Of a stretch of 64,000 nt of DNA, positions 10,451 to 23,600 are shown piece after piece. Below the pieces are notes generated by a model, which did no database searches, had not been told where the DNA came from, and worked only from the letters and a program-made list of their open reading frames with translations. The stretch is from contig OY848926.1 of the NCBI GenBank assembly GCA_963693285.1, forward strand, positions 1,059,001 to 1,123,000, written 5' to 3'. The position numbers were made by a program, and so were the translations under genes. Origin of the DNA: Xestospongia muta (taxonomy: Eukaryota > Porifera > Demospongiae > Haplosclerida > Petrosiidae). The stretch's first letter is position 1; every line of letters starts with the position of its first letter.

Positions 10451-11442
10451 ATCAGTATCATTGTTTTGGGGTTTTATTTTTTGTGAAAGTTCATTTGTCT
10501 TGTTTGTATACTTTAATTTACTCAGTGTTGTTACCATAAAATTGATGATAATTTACTTGGAACTTCCTTTGTTTTTCATAACTGTGTGGATAGAGACTAT
10601 ATACCATTTTATCTTGTGATATTTTGGGATTTTATTTTTGTGAAAGTGTATTGTCCTGTTTTTTTTTCTTTTGATTTGTTATTTACCATGTATGTATATA
10701 TTAAAGAAGACAATTTTGCTAAGAACTTATTTTTAATTCAAACTTTAGAAACTATAGCTTAGTACTGTTGGTGATCTTTATGATATATATTTTTTCACAG
10801 TTTATTTTCCAATGCATATTACATTGACTGTTTTGAAGTCAACAATTTAGGGAAAAACACAATATGAATTATACATGTTATCACTTACTAACAAACTAAA
10901 TCTAGAACAAAATCTAAAGTCTTAACTTATAATTAAGAAGACTAGTATTATCAGGTCCTCATCTCATGTAGTGGGGTAATTCCAAATAACTTCATGATCA
11001 ATTGGATGACCTCTGTTGTAGCAGTAGTAGCTACCTCACTATTGATCTTTCAGTGATACATATATATTATATATGTACTAACACTATTATAATACTACAG
11101 TGTACTGCTGTGAGAGTATCAATATTTACTTAATACTTGTTATGTTTTTTACTAGAATCTGGTGCAACCCTCCCTGCTCATAAATCCTGTTGTGTGAGTA
11201 TCTAGACAGCAATCATTTAATGTATGTAGGTGATAGAGAAGATTCTTCTTTCTCTTTTTTAAACAAATGTACATGTAATGATGTTCAATAGCAATATAAA
11301 AAATATTAGGTAAATAAAAATACAATATTATAATCATTAGATACTGTATTTGTGGTAGGTGATTTAAATGATGTTATATGTTAGGTGAATTAGTGATTTA
11401 GCTTTTTTAACTACAAGAAAGTTGTAATATTTTACACAGGAA
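10451..11442 (+). other. 3' flank of gene A copy 1 with SRCR exon relic
   Basis: The sequence is T-rich 3' flank, then about 11004-11114 shows a decayed SRCR second-half exon: a GATGACCTCT...ACCTCACTAT block and a terminal TACTGCTGTGAG, with an inserted AT-rich run. A further ATCTGGTGCAACC stretch at about 11157 resembles a stalk remnant. No open gene was found here. Confidence 0.5.
10700..10705 (+). terminator. Candidate poly(A) signal ATTAAA, gene A copy 1
   Basis: ATTAAA lies 250 bases after the stop codon in T-rich sequence. The same hexamer occurs after the other two complete copies at 30802-30807 and 51875-51880. Confidence 0.35.
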
Positions 11443-11693
11443 AGGCGGGAGTCTCAGAGAGAGGAAACATTAGGAAGAAAAACGTACTAGTGTCAAGGGA
11501 AGCAGCGATACAAGAAAACGGAGTTTTTATATATATTAAGAGGATGCAAGGAAAGATATGAAATGGTGAAAAAGACTAGGTTGAAAGTGGAGAAAATAAA
11601 TAAGATGCTGAAAACAAACTTTTAGAGAAAAACAAGTTTAGTAATTCTTCTAATGGACCAGTTTGTGTTGATAATCCAGCTTATGAATTTTAA
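11443..11693 (+). pseudogene. Orphan tail relic ending NPAYEF, copy 1
   Basis: After an acceptor-like sequence near 11440 the DNA reads in pieces like a lysine-rich cytoplasmic segment. It ends with NSSNGPVCVDNPAYEF and TAA at 11691-11693. The NPAYE end matches the gene B tail (DNPAYE), so this is a stranded last exon of an SRCR receptor. The transposon target site used in copy 2 lies inside it, at 11487-11495. Confidence 0.5.
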
Positions 11694-11929
11694 ATACTGA
11701 ACATAGAGGTATGATAATATGGAGGGACCTTAAACTGTAAGACAATATTTATGTTATACAGGTTGCTAGTAAAGTAAATATCATTTTCATTTAATAAACA
11801 GTCAATCTGATAGTACATTAGGAATGTTTAGTCAATCTGTTAGTACATTAATATTAAAATCAGAACTTTACATGTAACCTGTATAACCATATATTGGTTA
11901 AATCAGCCAATCAGTTTTTATAGTGATAA

Positions 11930-12301
11930 GGATGAAAAGACACTGTGCTCCTCCAAGTTATACTGACTTCTTTAAAACATGATCAATACATTATTCAGGA
12001 AAAGATCTTAAGATTTCCACCATCCTACAATGAATGTTATAATAGACATGGAGCACCAACTGCAGTACCTTCAAACAAAAGCAGACAGCCCAATCTATCG
12101 ACTACATTGAATTCCTCTGCAGCTCTCACTAGTAATAATGCTGTTGTGCAGACATTTAGACAGCAATTATCTAATGTAGACAATTGTGAAGGTTCTTCTG
12201 ATGTACATCACTGTGTTAATAATCCAACATATGAAATGTCAGGTGTTGGGGTTAACATCTTGTTAACTTTTATACTTCTGGGTTCGGTTAGTTATTATTA
12301 G
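11930..12301 (+). pseudogene. Orphan cytoplasmic tails with PPSY and NPTY motifs, copy 1
   Basis: Two stranded tail ends lie in tandem. The first reads APPSYTDFFKT and stops with TGA. The second (11945-12301 in the open frame) reads RFPPSYNECYNRHGAPTAV...VVQTFRQQLSNVDN...NNPTYE. Copy 3 keeps a longer version ending VPPPPSYAELFNN before its stop, which shows the second tail was cut at about 12255 by a deletion. PPxY and NPxY are known WW- and PTB-domain binding motifs. No transmembrane exon precedes them, so they are relics or donor sequence. Confidence 0.55.
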
Positions 12302-12315
12302 ACATAAGACTACTG

Positions 12316-14150
12316 TAACTTCTTTCTTCTGGTAATTCTTTTGACTTATTCCATTTACTCTACATATGGTAAGTATATATATAATTATAAATCATTCCAC
12401 GTGATTACCTTACAATTGCTGCCTCTGTAGTGTCAGCTAGTAGTGACTTATTTGATCTTTATGTATAAAATGTAGTCATATATAAGTTTCAAGCTTTGTG
12501 TTGATAATACCATTTTACTATTCTGCAAGTTATATAGGCATTTTCCTAGTGTACATGAAAATACAGTTAGTATTCTTACTGTTTAGGTTAGCTCCAGACT
12601 GTTGATATGATAAATTAATTTATCATTATTGATTTCTAATTCCTTCCCAATACATAATAAAAATAATAATAATAAATAAAATCTTTGAGATTAATAAGGT
12701 GAATTTAATAACACAGGAGAATGAAATAGAAAGCAGAAGCTGGGCAAGTCCCTGAGCTCACTCATGCTCACCTCAATAAATTTTATGATTGTGTTTTGTA
12801 TAAGTCTTATTAATGAATTTGTTCTGAAGAGCAATATTTATTACAGTTATGCAATTAATAGAAACAGACATATTCAGACGACACTTATAAAGCATATTCA
12901 ATTCAGTTACAATGTGCATCAACTTTGTTCAAACACAATGCAGCTACTTGTTTGGAATTAAGAGAGTTAGTTGATTCAGACAGTAAATGACAGATATATA
13001 ATTATTATATACTTTATATAGTGAAACAGGCTGTATTATCAGTATATTCTGTTGTATGTAGATCTGGTAACTCTTCTCATCATATTTGGATGAGCAACTT
13101 AGCTTGTAGTAATAGTTTCTCCTGTTTGGGTTCATGTCAGAGATGTCCTACTAATCCTAATGATAGATGTAGCCATTCCGAAGATGTTACTCTCCAATGT
13201 AGTAAGTTTGTGACATTGTCTTGTATAATTTCTAGCATTTTATTAATTATACATTGTCAGTGATATCCTATTAACAATACAACTCACCATGTGAAGCAAG
13301 TGTCAATTTTACTTTTATGAAGAAACATCTCATGTTCAGCTAATTGTCACCTTTCTATTATTTCACATTGTATAGGCAATTCTATGACTTTATCAGCTGT
13401 ATCAACATTAAAGAATACATGTCGCAGAAATGATTCTATTATTGTATCTACATCTGTATTTGTATCTATTTCTCCATCTTTGTCTCCTCCTGTGTCTCAT
13501 CGTTTCTTTTCTTGTGAGTTATAACATCATTATATGAACTGAATAGGTTTAATTAACCTATCCACTTTTCGCATTGTTAACAATACAAATAGTTAACAAA
13601 AGAATAAATCATTTATTATAATAGAGAAGTAGTAATTTTTTATTTCACTGATAAATATTATATCACAATGGTTATAGTTTATTTTATTTTTAGTATCACA
13701 TCATTCAAGTATTAGCCTAAATGTATCAGTTATCGGTGGTATAGTTACTATTAGTGTTGCTGAAATTATTGTGTCACTGATATGCTGCATAACTGTTGTC
13801 ATCATTAAATATCGCAAGAGGCACAGTGGTTTTTTATACAATAACCAACAACTTGAACTAGATACAATAAAAGTCCCATTCCCTGATACCACAATGTCAC
13901 AAATACAAGATCCATGTCCCCGTTATGGTGAAATAAATCGTTGAGGTAAGCATCTTGATTCCAACACTAGAATATAATTGATTCTATTTATGATAATGTT
14001 ATATCTGAGTCTTCTACTACTGGAGTATCGTGTTCTATTCTGTCAAATGTAGATAATCAGGAAGTGTCTCATGATTTACCAGTTGGAGTTAGGAATCCAT
14101 CCTATGGTAATGTATCTCAAGGCAACAAGTCTCAAGAGATGGAGACATGA
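12316..14150 (+). pseudogene. Gene C copy 1: headless small SRCR/transmembrane gene
   Basis: About 12316-12368 is a signal-peptide exon that has lost its ATG end; copy 3 has the intact form MAEVQQLSAFFLLVILLTYS. Then come a degenerate SRCR first half (about 12900-12970), a good second half (13062-13201, 140 bp as in gene A domain 12), a Ser/Thr-rich stalk (13376-13513) and a membrane exon (13694-13944, stop TGA). Beyond the stop, 13969-14150 still encodes a tail with SIYDNV and RNPSYGNV (YxN and NPxY types). With no start codon and only half an SRCR it is probably dead. Confidence 0.55.
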
Positions 14151-14973
14151 ATTGAAGATTCTTCCTTCTTGAGGAAAAAACTTAAGCATATCCTTTTTTT
14201 TCTTTCTAAATTTAAAATGAACTTTGCTATTTTTAGGCTAATAATTTGTTTTACATTGGCTGCTTCCCCTTTTCCTTTTGTGCTCAATATTTTTTAAATA
14301 AAAATGCTTTTTGATATTTGAAAACAGAATAAAGTACCTTTTGGTCCAGGAGAAAATCAAATTGGACAGTGTTTATAGTCTAGTGGGTGTGGAATAGTTT
14401 AATACTAATTCTGTCTTAATTAACACAGTATTATTTTGTAATTGATTTGTGTCTTGTAAGTCTTTGGTGACTGGGCAGTCTATCTGTGATTCCGTGTGTG
14501 ACATTAAAAATTTATAATAATGTATGTATGTTTGTGTATATAATATCAAATGGTAAGACAATATATTTATAATGCTTGATTAATCACATTATTATTGAAG
14601 TAATATGGACAATTTACTTCCTGTATGACGTTTGTGATTGGAAATGGATAAAAAGCAGCAGCTCACTTCTTTCTTCCTTCTTGTAATTCTTTTGAGTTAT
14701 TCAGTTTACTCTACATATGGTAAGTATATAAATGATAACTTATTCAACTAACAACTAATAGTCATGACAATATCAATAAAAGACTACAACATATATATAC
14801 TTATCACAGCAAAAGATATGTAGTTTAAGTATCTTCACTGTTACTTAGCGATGCAATTATATTGTTCTGTCATGTCTATATATGAGCACTTTCTTGTAAC
14901 ATAACTAGTTTCTATATTTCAAAAGAGATTGATTATGAATATTCTATATTGATTTATTAGTCATAAATTATTG

Positions 14974-14974
<1 letters not shown>

Positions 14975-15016
<42 letters not shown>
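14975..15016. repeat. (TA)21 microsatellite, copy 1 only
   Basis: Twenty-one TA dinucleotides in the first intron of gene B copy 1. The matching place in copy 3 (about 54310) has only a short TTATTATATAG. Confidence 0.95.
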
Positions 15017-15019
<3 letters not shown>

Positions 15020-15904
15020 TTATGTATATATGAAAATCATTTGAACAATATATCAATTGTACTCTTGTACTCTGTTAATGTATAATATTAACACCATAAA
15101 TTTAATAATATATGTATAAATAATACCAATCTATTATCATGATACATCATATAGTTATTTTAAGAAGTGACTGAACCAAAGTAAACTCAATGTCTGCAAA
15201 ATCCCTCTCCATCTATATAGATAGATAATATAACAACCATTTATGTCATACACTAAACTCAAGCTCCATAACTTTATGTGAATTAACAAACCATTTATTA
15301 CAGTGATCAGAATCAACAATCAGGTTAAAATTTCAAAATTGGGTCACTTCTGACAGTATTTTGCGCAGAATTCTATTAACTACTACATCTTCTAGTCAGT
15401 TTTGTTTAAATGAAACAATTGATTTCTCAGGAGTGCTTTCTGTCCAGTTAATGTATAGTTTATTTGTCAAGATTTAATTTTCATGCATAGAAATCTTTGC
15501 TAAACCTTGAACCATTAAAAATACTGGCTATGTAGTAAAAATATTGGGTATATAGTAATCGCTAAGTTTGCTTTTTTGATAGTAATAGACATATTGCTCA
15601 TGTCTACAATATCTGTTACTACATTCAAGCCACAAACTTCAGCTATAACTTTCTATATACTTCCTTTTCGTAGGATTTTATTGTACTAATGGTGATGTTC
15701 GCCTAGTTGGTGGTTTTAATAGCACATCTGGTCGAGTAGAAGTGTGTGCCTATAAACAATGGGGTACAGTATGTGATGATTACTGGGATAATAATGATGC
15801 TATAGTTGTATGTAGAATGTTGAACTATTCTAGTTTTGGTAAGAATATACACTTCATCATAAGCTAGGGGACTTTAACCCTCCCCCTAAATTTGATTACA
15901 TTTT

Positions 15905-16030
15905 CTGATTACATTCCTATCTATATGCAGTTTCCAATCCTATCCTTATGTACAAATTTCATTCCTAACTTTATGTACAAATTTCATTCCTATTCCTATG
16001 TACAACATCCATTCCTATTCCTATATACTT
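15905..16030. repeat. CCTAT/TGTACAA imperfect tandem repeat, copy 1
   Basis: Imperfect units such as CATTCCTATTCCTATGTACA are repeated within a gene B intron. The same block is at about 35040-35180 in copy 2, where the gene C/gene B deletion junction falls, and at 55985-56115 in copy 3. Confidence 0.7.
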
Positions 16031-19000
16031 ATATATTACATAGTTGTACTTTATTACTTTATACTTCAGGTGGAATTGCTAGAGGCAGTGCTTACTTTGG
16101 TCAAGGAAACAGCTCAATATTTTTTATATAATGTTCAATGTACTGGTAGTGAAGCATCCATCTTCTCTTGTTATCGTAACAGAATTATGTCACATCATTG
16201 TAATCATAATGAGGATGCTGGAGTTGTTTGTATTACAAGCAAGTACAGTAAGTCATCATAAGCTATTATAAGTAATAATAACTTCCTTATCAGATATCAA
16301 TAATGGCATTATTCATCTCTATTCTAATAGAGTTAACTCATCCTCCTATTACTATGGTATAATACAGATCTATATTAATGGAGAGTGGGTTAATATCTGT
16401 TATGATTCCTACTATAGTCAATATGAAGCTGATGTCATTTGTCATCAGTTAGGATATACTGGAGCCTCAAATTAGTCTAGAGCTGGAATACTGAAGTAAG
16501 CTCAAATTCTTGTAATAATCAGAGCCTTAATTTTTGTAGCTATGGTACTGACTACAATTCAATAAGGCTAAATGGTGTTAACTGTTCTAGCAACAATGAA
16601 TTTAGAACTGGATCATCCAGTCAGCCTATATGGTCAACGAACATGAGAAGCTACTCAAGTGATAAATGTTTTGGAACTAGTAATTATTGTCCTACATCAA
16701 TGGTGACCAGCTGTACTCATTATTACGATGTCACTATTTCTTGTAGTAAGTTGACTTATCAAAAATCAATTTTAAATTGTTTTATTTAAATATTTATTAC
16801 TTTTTTACTAGTGTGGATATGGTTTGCTAAACAAACATAATAAATCTATCTAGCTGTCACTCTTATTATGAATAATGATTATCTTTGATTTCTTAGCTAA
16901 TTATTTTAAGAAATAATTACAGATTCTTTAAATATTTCCATTATAGCGACAACTTCTTCTGGGTTATTCAATACAAACACTGTGTCAACTTGTTCTTCAG
17001 TTACTAATACTTTTCTTTCCGGTAATGGCGTTTTACGTCTATATCGGAATGGTGTCACCTCATCCTCCTATTACTATGGTATAGTACAGATCTATATTGA
17101 TGGAGAGTGGGATAATATCTGTTATGATTCCTACTACAGTCAATATGAAGCTGTTGTCATTTGTCATCAGTTAGGATATACTGGAGCCTCAAATTAGTCT
17201 AGAGCTGGAATAGTGAAGTAAGCTCAAATTCTTGTAATAATCAAAGCCTTAATTTTTTATAGCTATGGTACTGACTACAATTCAATAAGGCTAAATCGTG
17301 TTAACTGTTCTAGCAACAACTACCTCACTATCTTACAATGTTTCTACTCTACATACATATATAGTGATGTAGTTCTAACTATTATAATGCTACTGTGTAC
17401 TGCTATGAGTTAGCTATTTTAAACAAAAACAATGACTTTATTAATGTTTCAGATACCATTACGATATGGAACAGTAATCCTTACTCTGGTATGATATGTC
17501 TCCAGGGAGGTAGCTATTCTAATAAAGGATGTGTGGTTCTACTGTAATGGACAATGGGAACGATATGAGATAATGGATTTGGTTCTAATGATGCTAATAA
17601 TATCTGCAAACAATTAGGATATACTGGATACACATTCTTTAATCATTTGACACTGTAAGTAATAGTAAAACTGACATACCTACATGTATCTTAAACAATG
17701 AATTTAGAAGTGGATCACCCAGTCAACCTATATGGTCAACAAACATGAGAAGCTACTCAAGTGATAAATGTTTTGGAACTAGTAATTATTGTCCTACATC
17801 AATGGTGACCAGCTGTACTCATTATTACGATGTCACTATTTCTTGTAGTAAGTTGACTTATCAATAATCAATTTTAAATTGTTTTATTCAAATATTTATT
17901 ACTTTTTTACTAGTGTAGATATGGTTTGCTAAACAAACATTATAAATCTATCTAGCTGTCACTTTTATTATGAATAAAGATTATCTTTGTTTTCTTACTT
18001 TATTATTTTAAGAAATAATTACAGATTGTTTAAATATTTCCATTATAGCGACAACCTCCTCTGGGTCATCCAATACAAACACTGTGTCAACTTGTTCTTC
18101 AGTTACTAATACTTTTCCTTCTGGAAATGGCATTTTACGTCTTTATCGAAATGATGTCACCTCATCCTACTATTACTATGGTATAGTACAGATATGGTAT
18201 TATAGACAGTGGGGTAATATCTGTGATGATTACTACAGTTATACTGAAGCTAATGTCATCTGTCATCAGTTAGAATATACTGGAGCCTCAAGTTTTTCTA
18301 GAGCTGGATTAGTGAGGTTAAATTTATCTTGTATAGTGAAAATTTAATGTTGTGTAGTTATAGCATTGATTATAACTCAATGTTACTGGATGATGTGAAT
18401 TGTGCTAACAACTACCTCACTATTCTACAGTGTTTTTTCTCTACATACATTGACAGTGGATGTATTAACTCTAACTATTATGATGCTACTGTTTACTGCT
18501 ATGAGTTTTCTATTATAGATAAAGATGGTGACTTTGATAATGTCACAGATGCCACTAGAATCTGGGACAGTAATCCTTACTCTGGTATGATACGTCTTCA
18601 GGGAGGTATTTATTCCATAAAGTACTTATTATTATCTGTAAAGTACTAGGTTCACAATGTGTCAATGTCTGGTTTTATATATATGTGACATGTATAATCA
18701 CTTAAAAGATTACAATGCAATACTTAGTTATGTGCTAAGGAAACAGTCAGTATTAGTATGCTTTGATAATATGTAGTAGCATTTTTACCAAATAAACAAG
18801 CTTGGCACACCTTATTAGAGACATAAGCCACTTTATAATATTTATATGACTTCTCTGATAGTAATATTAAACTTTATAGCATGTGTGATGCATTAATAAC
18901 AGAGCATATGAACACATCCCATACTCCACCAAGTTTGTTTAAGTACTACACATTACAAAGATACTCATAATTTTTATAGTATGTTGTAGTATATATTGTA

Positions 19001-20607
19001 TTTCAATTATATAGCTGCATGAAGTAAAGATCATATAGAAAGTGAAAGTAACTAAAACATTTTTAATGTGTTTAGTTATGTACTTACTAGCAGAAAAGAT
19101 AGATGACCTCTATTATAGCAATATCAACTACCTCACTATCTTCCAATGTTCCTTTGATATTTATATTGATAGTAGATGTACTAACACTAACTCTTATGAC
19201 ACTACTGTGTACTGCTGTGAGTATCGATATTTTCTTAACATATCGTTTTTGTACAGACACCACTAGGATCTAGGACAGTAATCCTTTTCTTGATATGATA
19301 TATCTTCAGAGAGGCATAAAGTTATCTAAAAATTATATCCGCATTTAATTTTCATGGGATAAGGACACACTCTCTGATAACATAACTTTGTGTGTTTTGT
19401 ATTCAAATGAGGTCTTATTAGATTTTTAGGTAATCCAAGGAGTTTGTCATTAATATCTACATTGAGGACTACATGTCATGGTGTTACTCCTGCTCCTCCT
19501 ATTACTGTCTGTAAGTCTATACTAGAACATAAATCATGATATGACATTAGCAAATAAACTACATATCTTGATATAGATCCTTTCCTGGAGTATTGTAACT
19601 TAATTATGATTACATATTGTTTTTAGCAACAAACATAACAATTATTGGTTGTACAATTGGTTCTATTTTGCTACTAATTATTGTGACATTAATTTGCTGT
19701 GTAACTGTTGTTGTTAATAGAAAATATCACGAAAGACAAAATGTTAACACCCAACAAGTTGAATTACAGACTATTAGATCTCTCAGAACTACTCAAACAA
19801 CAAATAGAACAGACCCATCCAGAGCACTTCCTAACACAACCTTCAATACTATACCACAAACTCAGAACCAATACCCTAGTTATATAACAGAATCAGAACA
19901 TTATCCAGAAGGTGATATTAGACCTCCACCACCCTACAATCCAACTGAACCACATGGAACACCAACTACAGTGCCTTATCCATATCCACCTCCTTATTTA
20001 CAAGAATCATCAGCTCCTTATCCATTACAGACATCAGCTCAAGCATACCAACCTCCTGCAGCTGTTGTTCAGGATCTAGACAGCAAGCATCTAATGTAGA
20101 TATTTGGGAAGATCCTTTTGATGTTCAAGTTGGTGTTGATAATCCAGCTTATGAGTTGAGTTTCTACTTGTGTTGAGTCTGATTATGATAATGTAGAAGC
20201 ATCCTGTAAGGATGTCAAGACATTGAGAGCTCATCCTCCACTAAGCTATGCTGAACTCTTTAAAAATTGAAAAGCACATTACATCAGATTTTTTATTCAT
20301 TGGTGGTATATTACTAAATTTAATTCTCTTATTTCTGTTTTGTTTTTGAGTTAGTTAAGTATAACATTTCTAATTTTGATTATATTTTTAGTAAGCTGAA
20401 CAATTTTATGTAATGTAATTGAACGTTCTGAGTAGGAAAACAGCTGTCTTACGAATTGTACTAAAAATAATCATTATGTAATTGCTATATATAGTAACAA
20501 AATGCGTATATAGCTACGTGCAGAGCAATATATATAGTAGATCTTTGATGCCAAGAAGCATTTTTTGTGTCTCCGTGAACATTTAAAAAGAAGTGGTTAC
20601 TTACAAG

Positions 20608-23600
20608 ATGGTAAAAAAGTGGAAGCCGTCTGTTCTCTTGCTTATAGCAGTTTTGTTTGTTTGTTCAAGTGATCCTGCATGTGGTAAGTGTTAATTACCT
20701 ATACAGAAATAGTTTTAATTTGATAAAACTATAGACAGTTATATATAATTTAGTTTAAATAGATCTAGCTATTGACATAGCTAGATAACCTACTGAATTT
20801 AATATTGCTGTATCTATGTAGCTGACAGAGATAGAATTTCTTCTAGTTTCCTGTAAATGTATATGTTATTACATAACTGTCTATAATAGTTGCACTAATG
20901 CAGCCCTGGGGAATTATGTCATATCAGACATGTGGTAACAGTGCCTATGTAGGGATGGCCCAGATTGTCCATAGGAATGTATTAGAAAAAAAAACATGAA
21001 CCTCATGATCACTCAAAACTGATCAAAATCTTTTAATTCTTTGTAGTTTCTCTTTCTGTGATAATCCCTTCATTAAACTTAGTTATAAGTTAAGACAAGG
21101 TTTCTAAGCATCACAGACATAATTGGTTAAATGCTGAATTTGTTCATATTTCTGCATCTACCTCTCTGCTTCTGCTATATAGTTCACAATAACTCAATAA
21201 CCATAACCATTTTAGACACTAAATTCACAGAGGTAACACACTCAACTACAAAGTATGGCCTTTCATACTAGCAATAGCTATATGCAAGAACTTTTTTGTG
21301 AGCTGGTTAAACATGGAACCTTATTGCCTTCAAGAATGCTACAGCTTTCAATGACAATCAAAAGAGTTACATTTTAAAAAATCAAGCAAGCAAATATAAT
21401 TATTTTCTAAAAAACAAAGTAAATGTAGGGATGGGTAATATCAGTCCAATACAAAGAATGCAAAAAGATAGCAGGGATGGTAATTGTATCATCCCTACAT
21501 GACAATAAATAGCACAGGTATATAATGCAACAACAAATCACTGATATTATTTAAATGATTTAGATACTTGGTTAACATCTTAAATTATTTGCACCACCAG
21601 TACTATTATATATTTACATTAACTTCATTTTTAGAAAATATTTGTATTTACTTTTATATGTATATAAAAACTTCATATATGTATAAACCGAAATTGACTT
21701 CAATACCATCACTGTAAAAATTAATTATTAATTTTAACAAGAAATCTGTAGTTTATATTAGTGGATCTAGAACTAGAACTATAAACACAGAACAATTTGG
21801 TTCAAGAACTAGAACTGGAACTATAAATAGTAAACTTAAGGTTCTAGAACTGGAACTGGAACTATAATTTGACACCAGAACTGGAACAACACTAATACAT
21901 TTATGTCTCATTTTTACATGATTTACAGAATGCTCAAGAATTCTAGATTCCATAGTAATCCACACATATAAACTACAAATTAGTTGCTAAGACAAATAAT
22001 TAAATTTACTCATCCCTAGATTTATATCATTTTTTACATATTTAAGATATGATATGAATAGAGCTCTGATATGTATGTAATTTTATTACTATTTTTATAA
22101 TATGGAATAGACATATTACAAACTTGATATGCTACATAACTTGAGTATTTGTTTCTTCACTTTATATAATATATAAACTAAATATAAAGACAAGATTCTC
22201 CATTCAAAATATGCTGTTTACTAAAACTAAATATTTCATAGTTTTAGTGAGACAAATGTATGTACTTGTTTAGATAGCAATTAGTCATGACTAATGTTGC
22301 CATGTTTATGGTAGATGAAATGGTCACTATATACATCAATGATAGAAGTTATATAAAACAGTAGCTAATGGGTTTTTAGTATGTATTTATGTGTTTGATT
22401 TTAACTCAACTAAATATTATTTCAGACTTTATATGTGCATGTAAAGATGTTTATTTCATTTCCATTAGGTTGTACTACTGGTGTTGTTAGACTGGGAGGT
22501 TATACTGATACAAGTCTAGGAATAGTAACAATATGTGTTAACAACACATGGGGTACTGTGTGTGATAATGGTTTTGATAATAATGCTGCTAGAGTTGCAT
22601 GTCGTCAACTAGGACATTCATCAGGTAATATCTACCAATAAAATGACTTATTTAATTTATGATTTTTTAATCATAAGGTTACACAATGCATGCCTACTAT
22701 GGACAAGAGACTGGTCCAATATGGCTGGATGATCTTATTTGCTCTGGGTCTGAGTTGACATTGCTACAATGTTCTCATAGAGGGTTAGGTAATCATAATT
22801 GTAGTCATAGTGACTATGCGACCATGTTCTGTTCTGGAAGTAAAAGAGGTTCATTGTTTAAATTGAAGATATGTTATGATTTATTTTAATGTCTTTATAC
22901 AGGAAGTTGTACTAATGGTGATGTTCGTCTAGTTAATGGTTCTAATAGTAAATCTGGCCGTGTAGAAGTGTGTGCTAATAATCAGTGGGGTACAGTATGT
23001 GATGATCAGTGGGATAATAATAATGCTAAAGTTGTATGTAGAATGTTGAACTATTCTAGTTACTATTTCAGTGAGTATATATAGTCTATATATTATGTAA
23101 TTGAAATTTTATTACTTTATATCTCAGGTGCTATCGCTACACATGCTGCTTACTTTGGTCAGGGAAGTGGCTCAATATTATTAGATGAAGTTCTATGTAC
23201 TGGTAATGAAGCATCCATCTTCTCTTGTTCTCATAACAGTATTGGGTCACATGATTGTAGTCATAGTGAGGATGCTGGAGTTATTTGTTTTAGAGGTGAA
23301 TATATTAATATTTTATTAGTATTTATTAGTTGTTAATGATTATATATGAATAAAAAATTTTATTATGAGCAATCTAAAAATTTCATTATTTTTAGTGAGA
23401 TAAAAATGTCTACTTGTTTAGATAGCAATTTGTCATGACTAATGTTGCCATGTTTATGGTAGACGAAATGGTCACTATATACATCAATGATAGAGAGTTA
23501 TATAAAACAGTAGCTAATGGTTTTTAGTATGTATGTATGTGTTTGATTTTAACTCAATAATTTAACTAATTATTATTTCAGACTTTATATGTGCATGTAA

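Larger units (their letters stand above)
14644..20270 (+). pseudogene. Gene B copy 1: decayed SRCR receptor
   Basis: Signal exon 14644-14719 (MDKKQQLTSFFLLVILLSYS) is intact. SRCR exons follow at 15674-15838, 16070-16247, 16294-16495, 16540-16745, 16947-17217, 17263-17404, 17453-17654, 17708-17847, 18049-18316, 18358-18500, 18549 on, and about 19072-19216. Then come a stalk at 19430-19510 and a membrane/tail exon at 19627-20099. Lesions seen: a +1 shift giving TAA near 16129; TAG at 16473 and 17195; a 1-bp loss near 17373; GT-to-AT donors at 17405 and 18501; a shift near 17553; and loss of about 2 kb of domains after 18618 relative to copies 2 and 3. The tail has RPPPPYNP and PPPY, then a frameshift before DNPAYE and SYAELF. 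The signal and tail are well kept, so the decay looks recent. Confidence 0.7.

Noticed and set aside
10434..10619. Short hydrophobic open frame after gene A
   Set aside because: Lies in T-rich 3' flank. Hydrophobicity comes from T-rich codons, and copies 2 and 3 do not keep the frame.
11945..12301. 118-codon frame as an independent gene starting at its Met
   Set aside because: It is the tail of a larger receptor. The Met is internal, no signal or membrane exon precedes it, and its last 20 residues come from a deletion junction.
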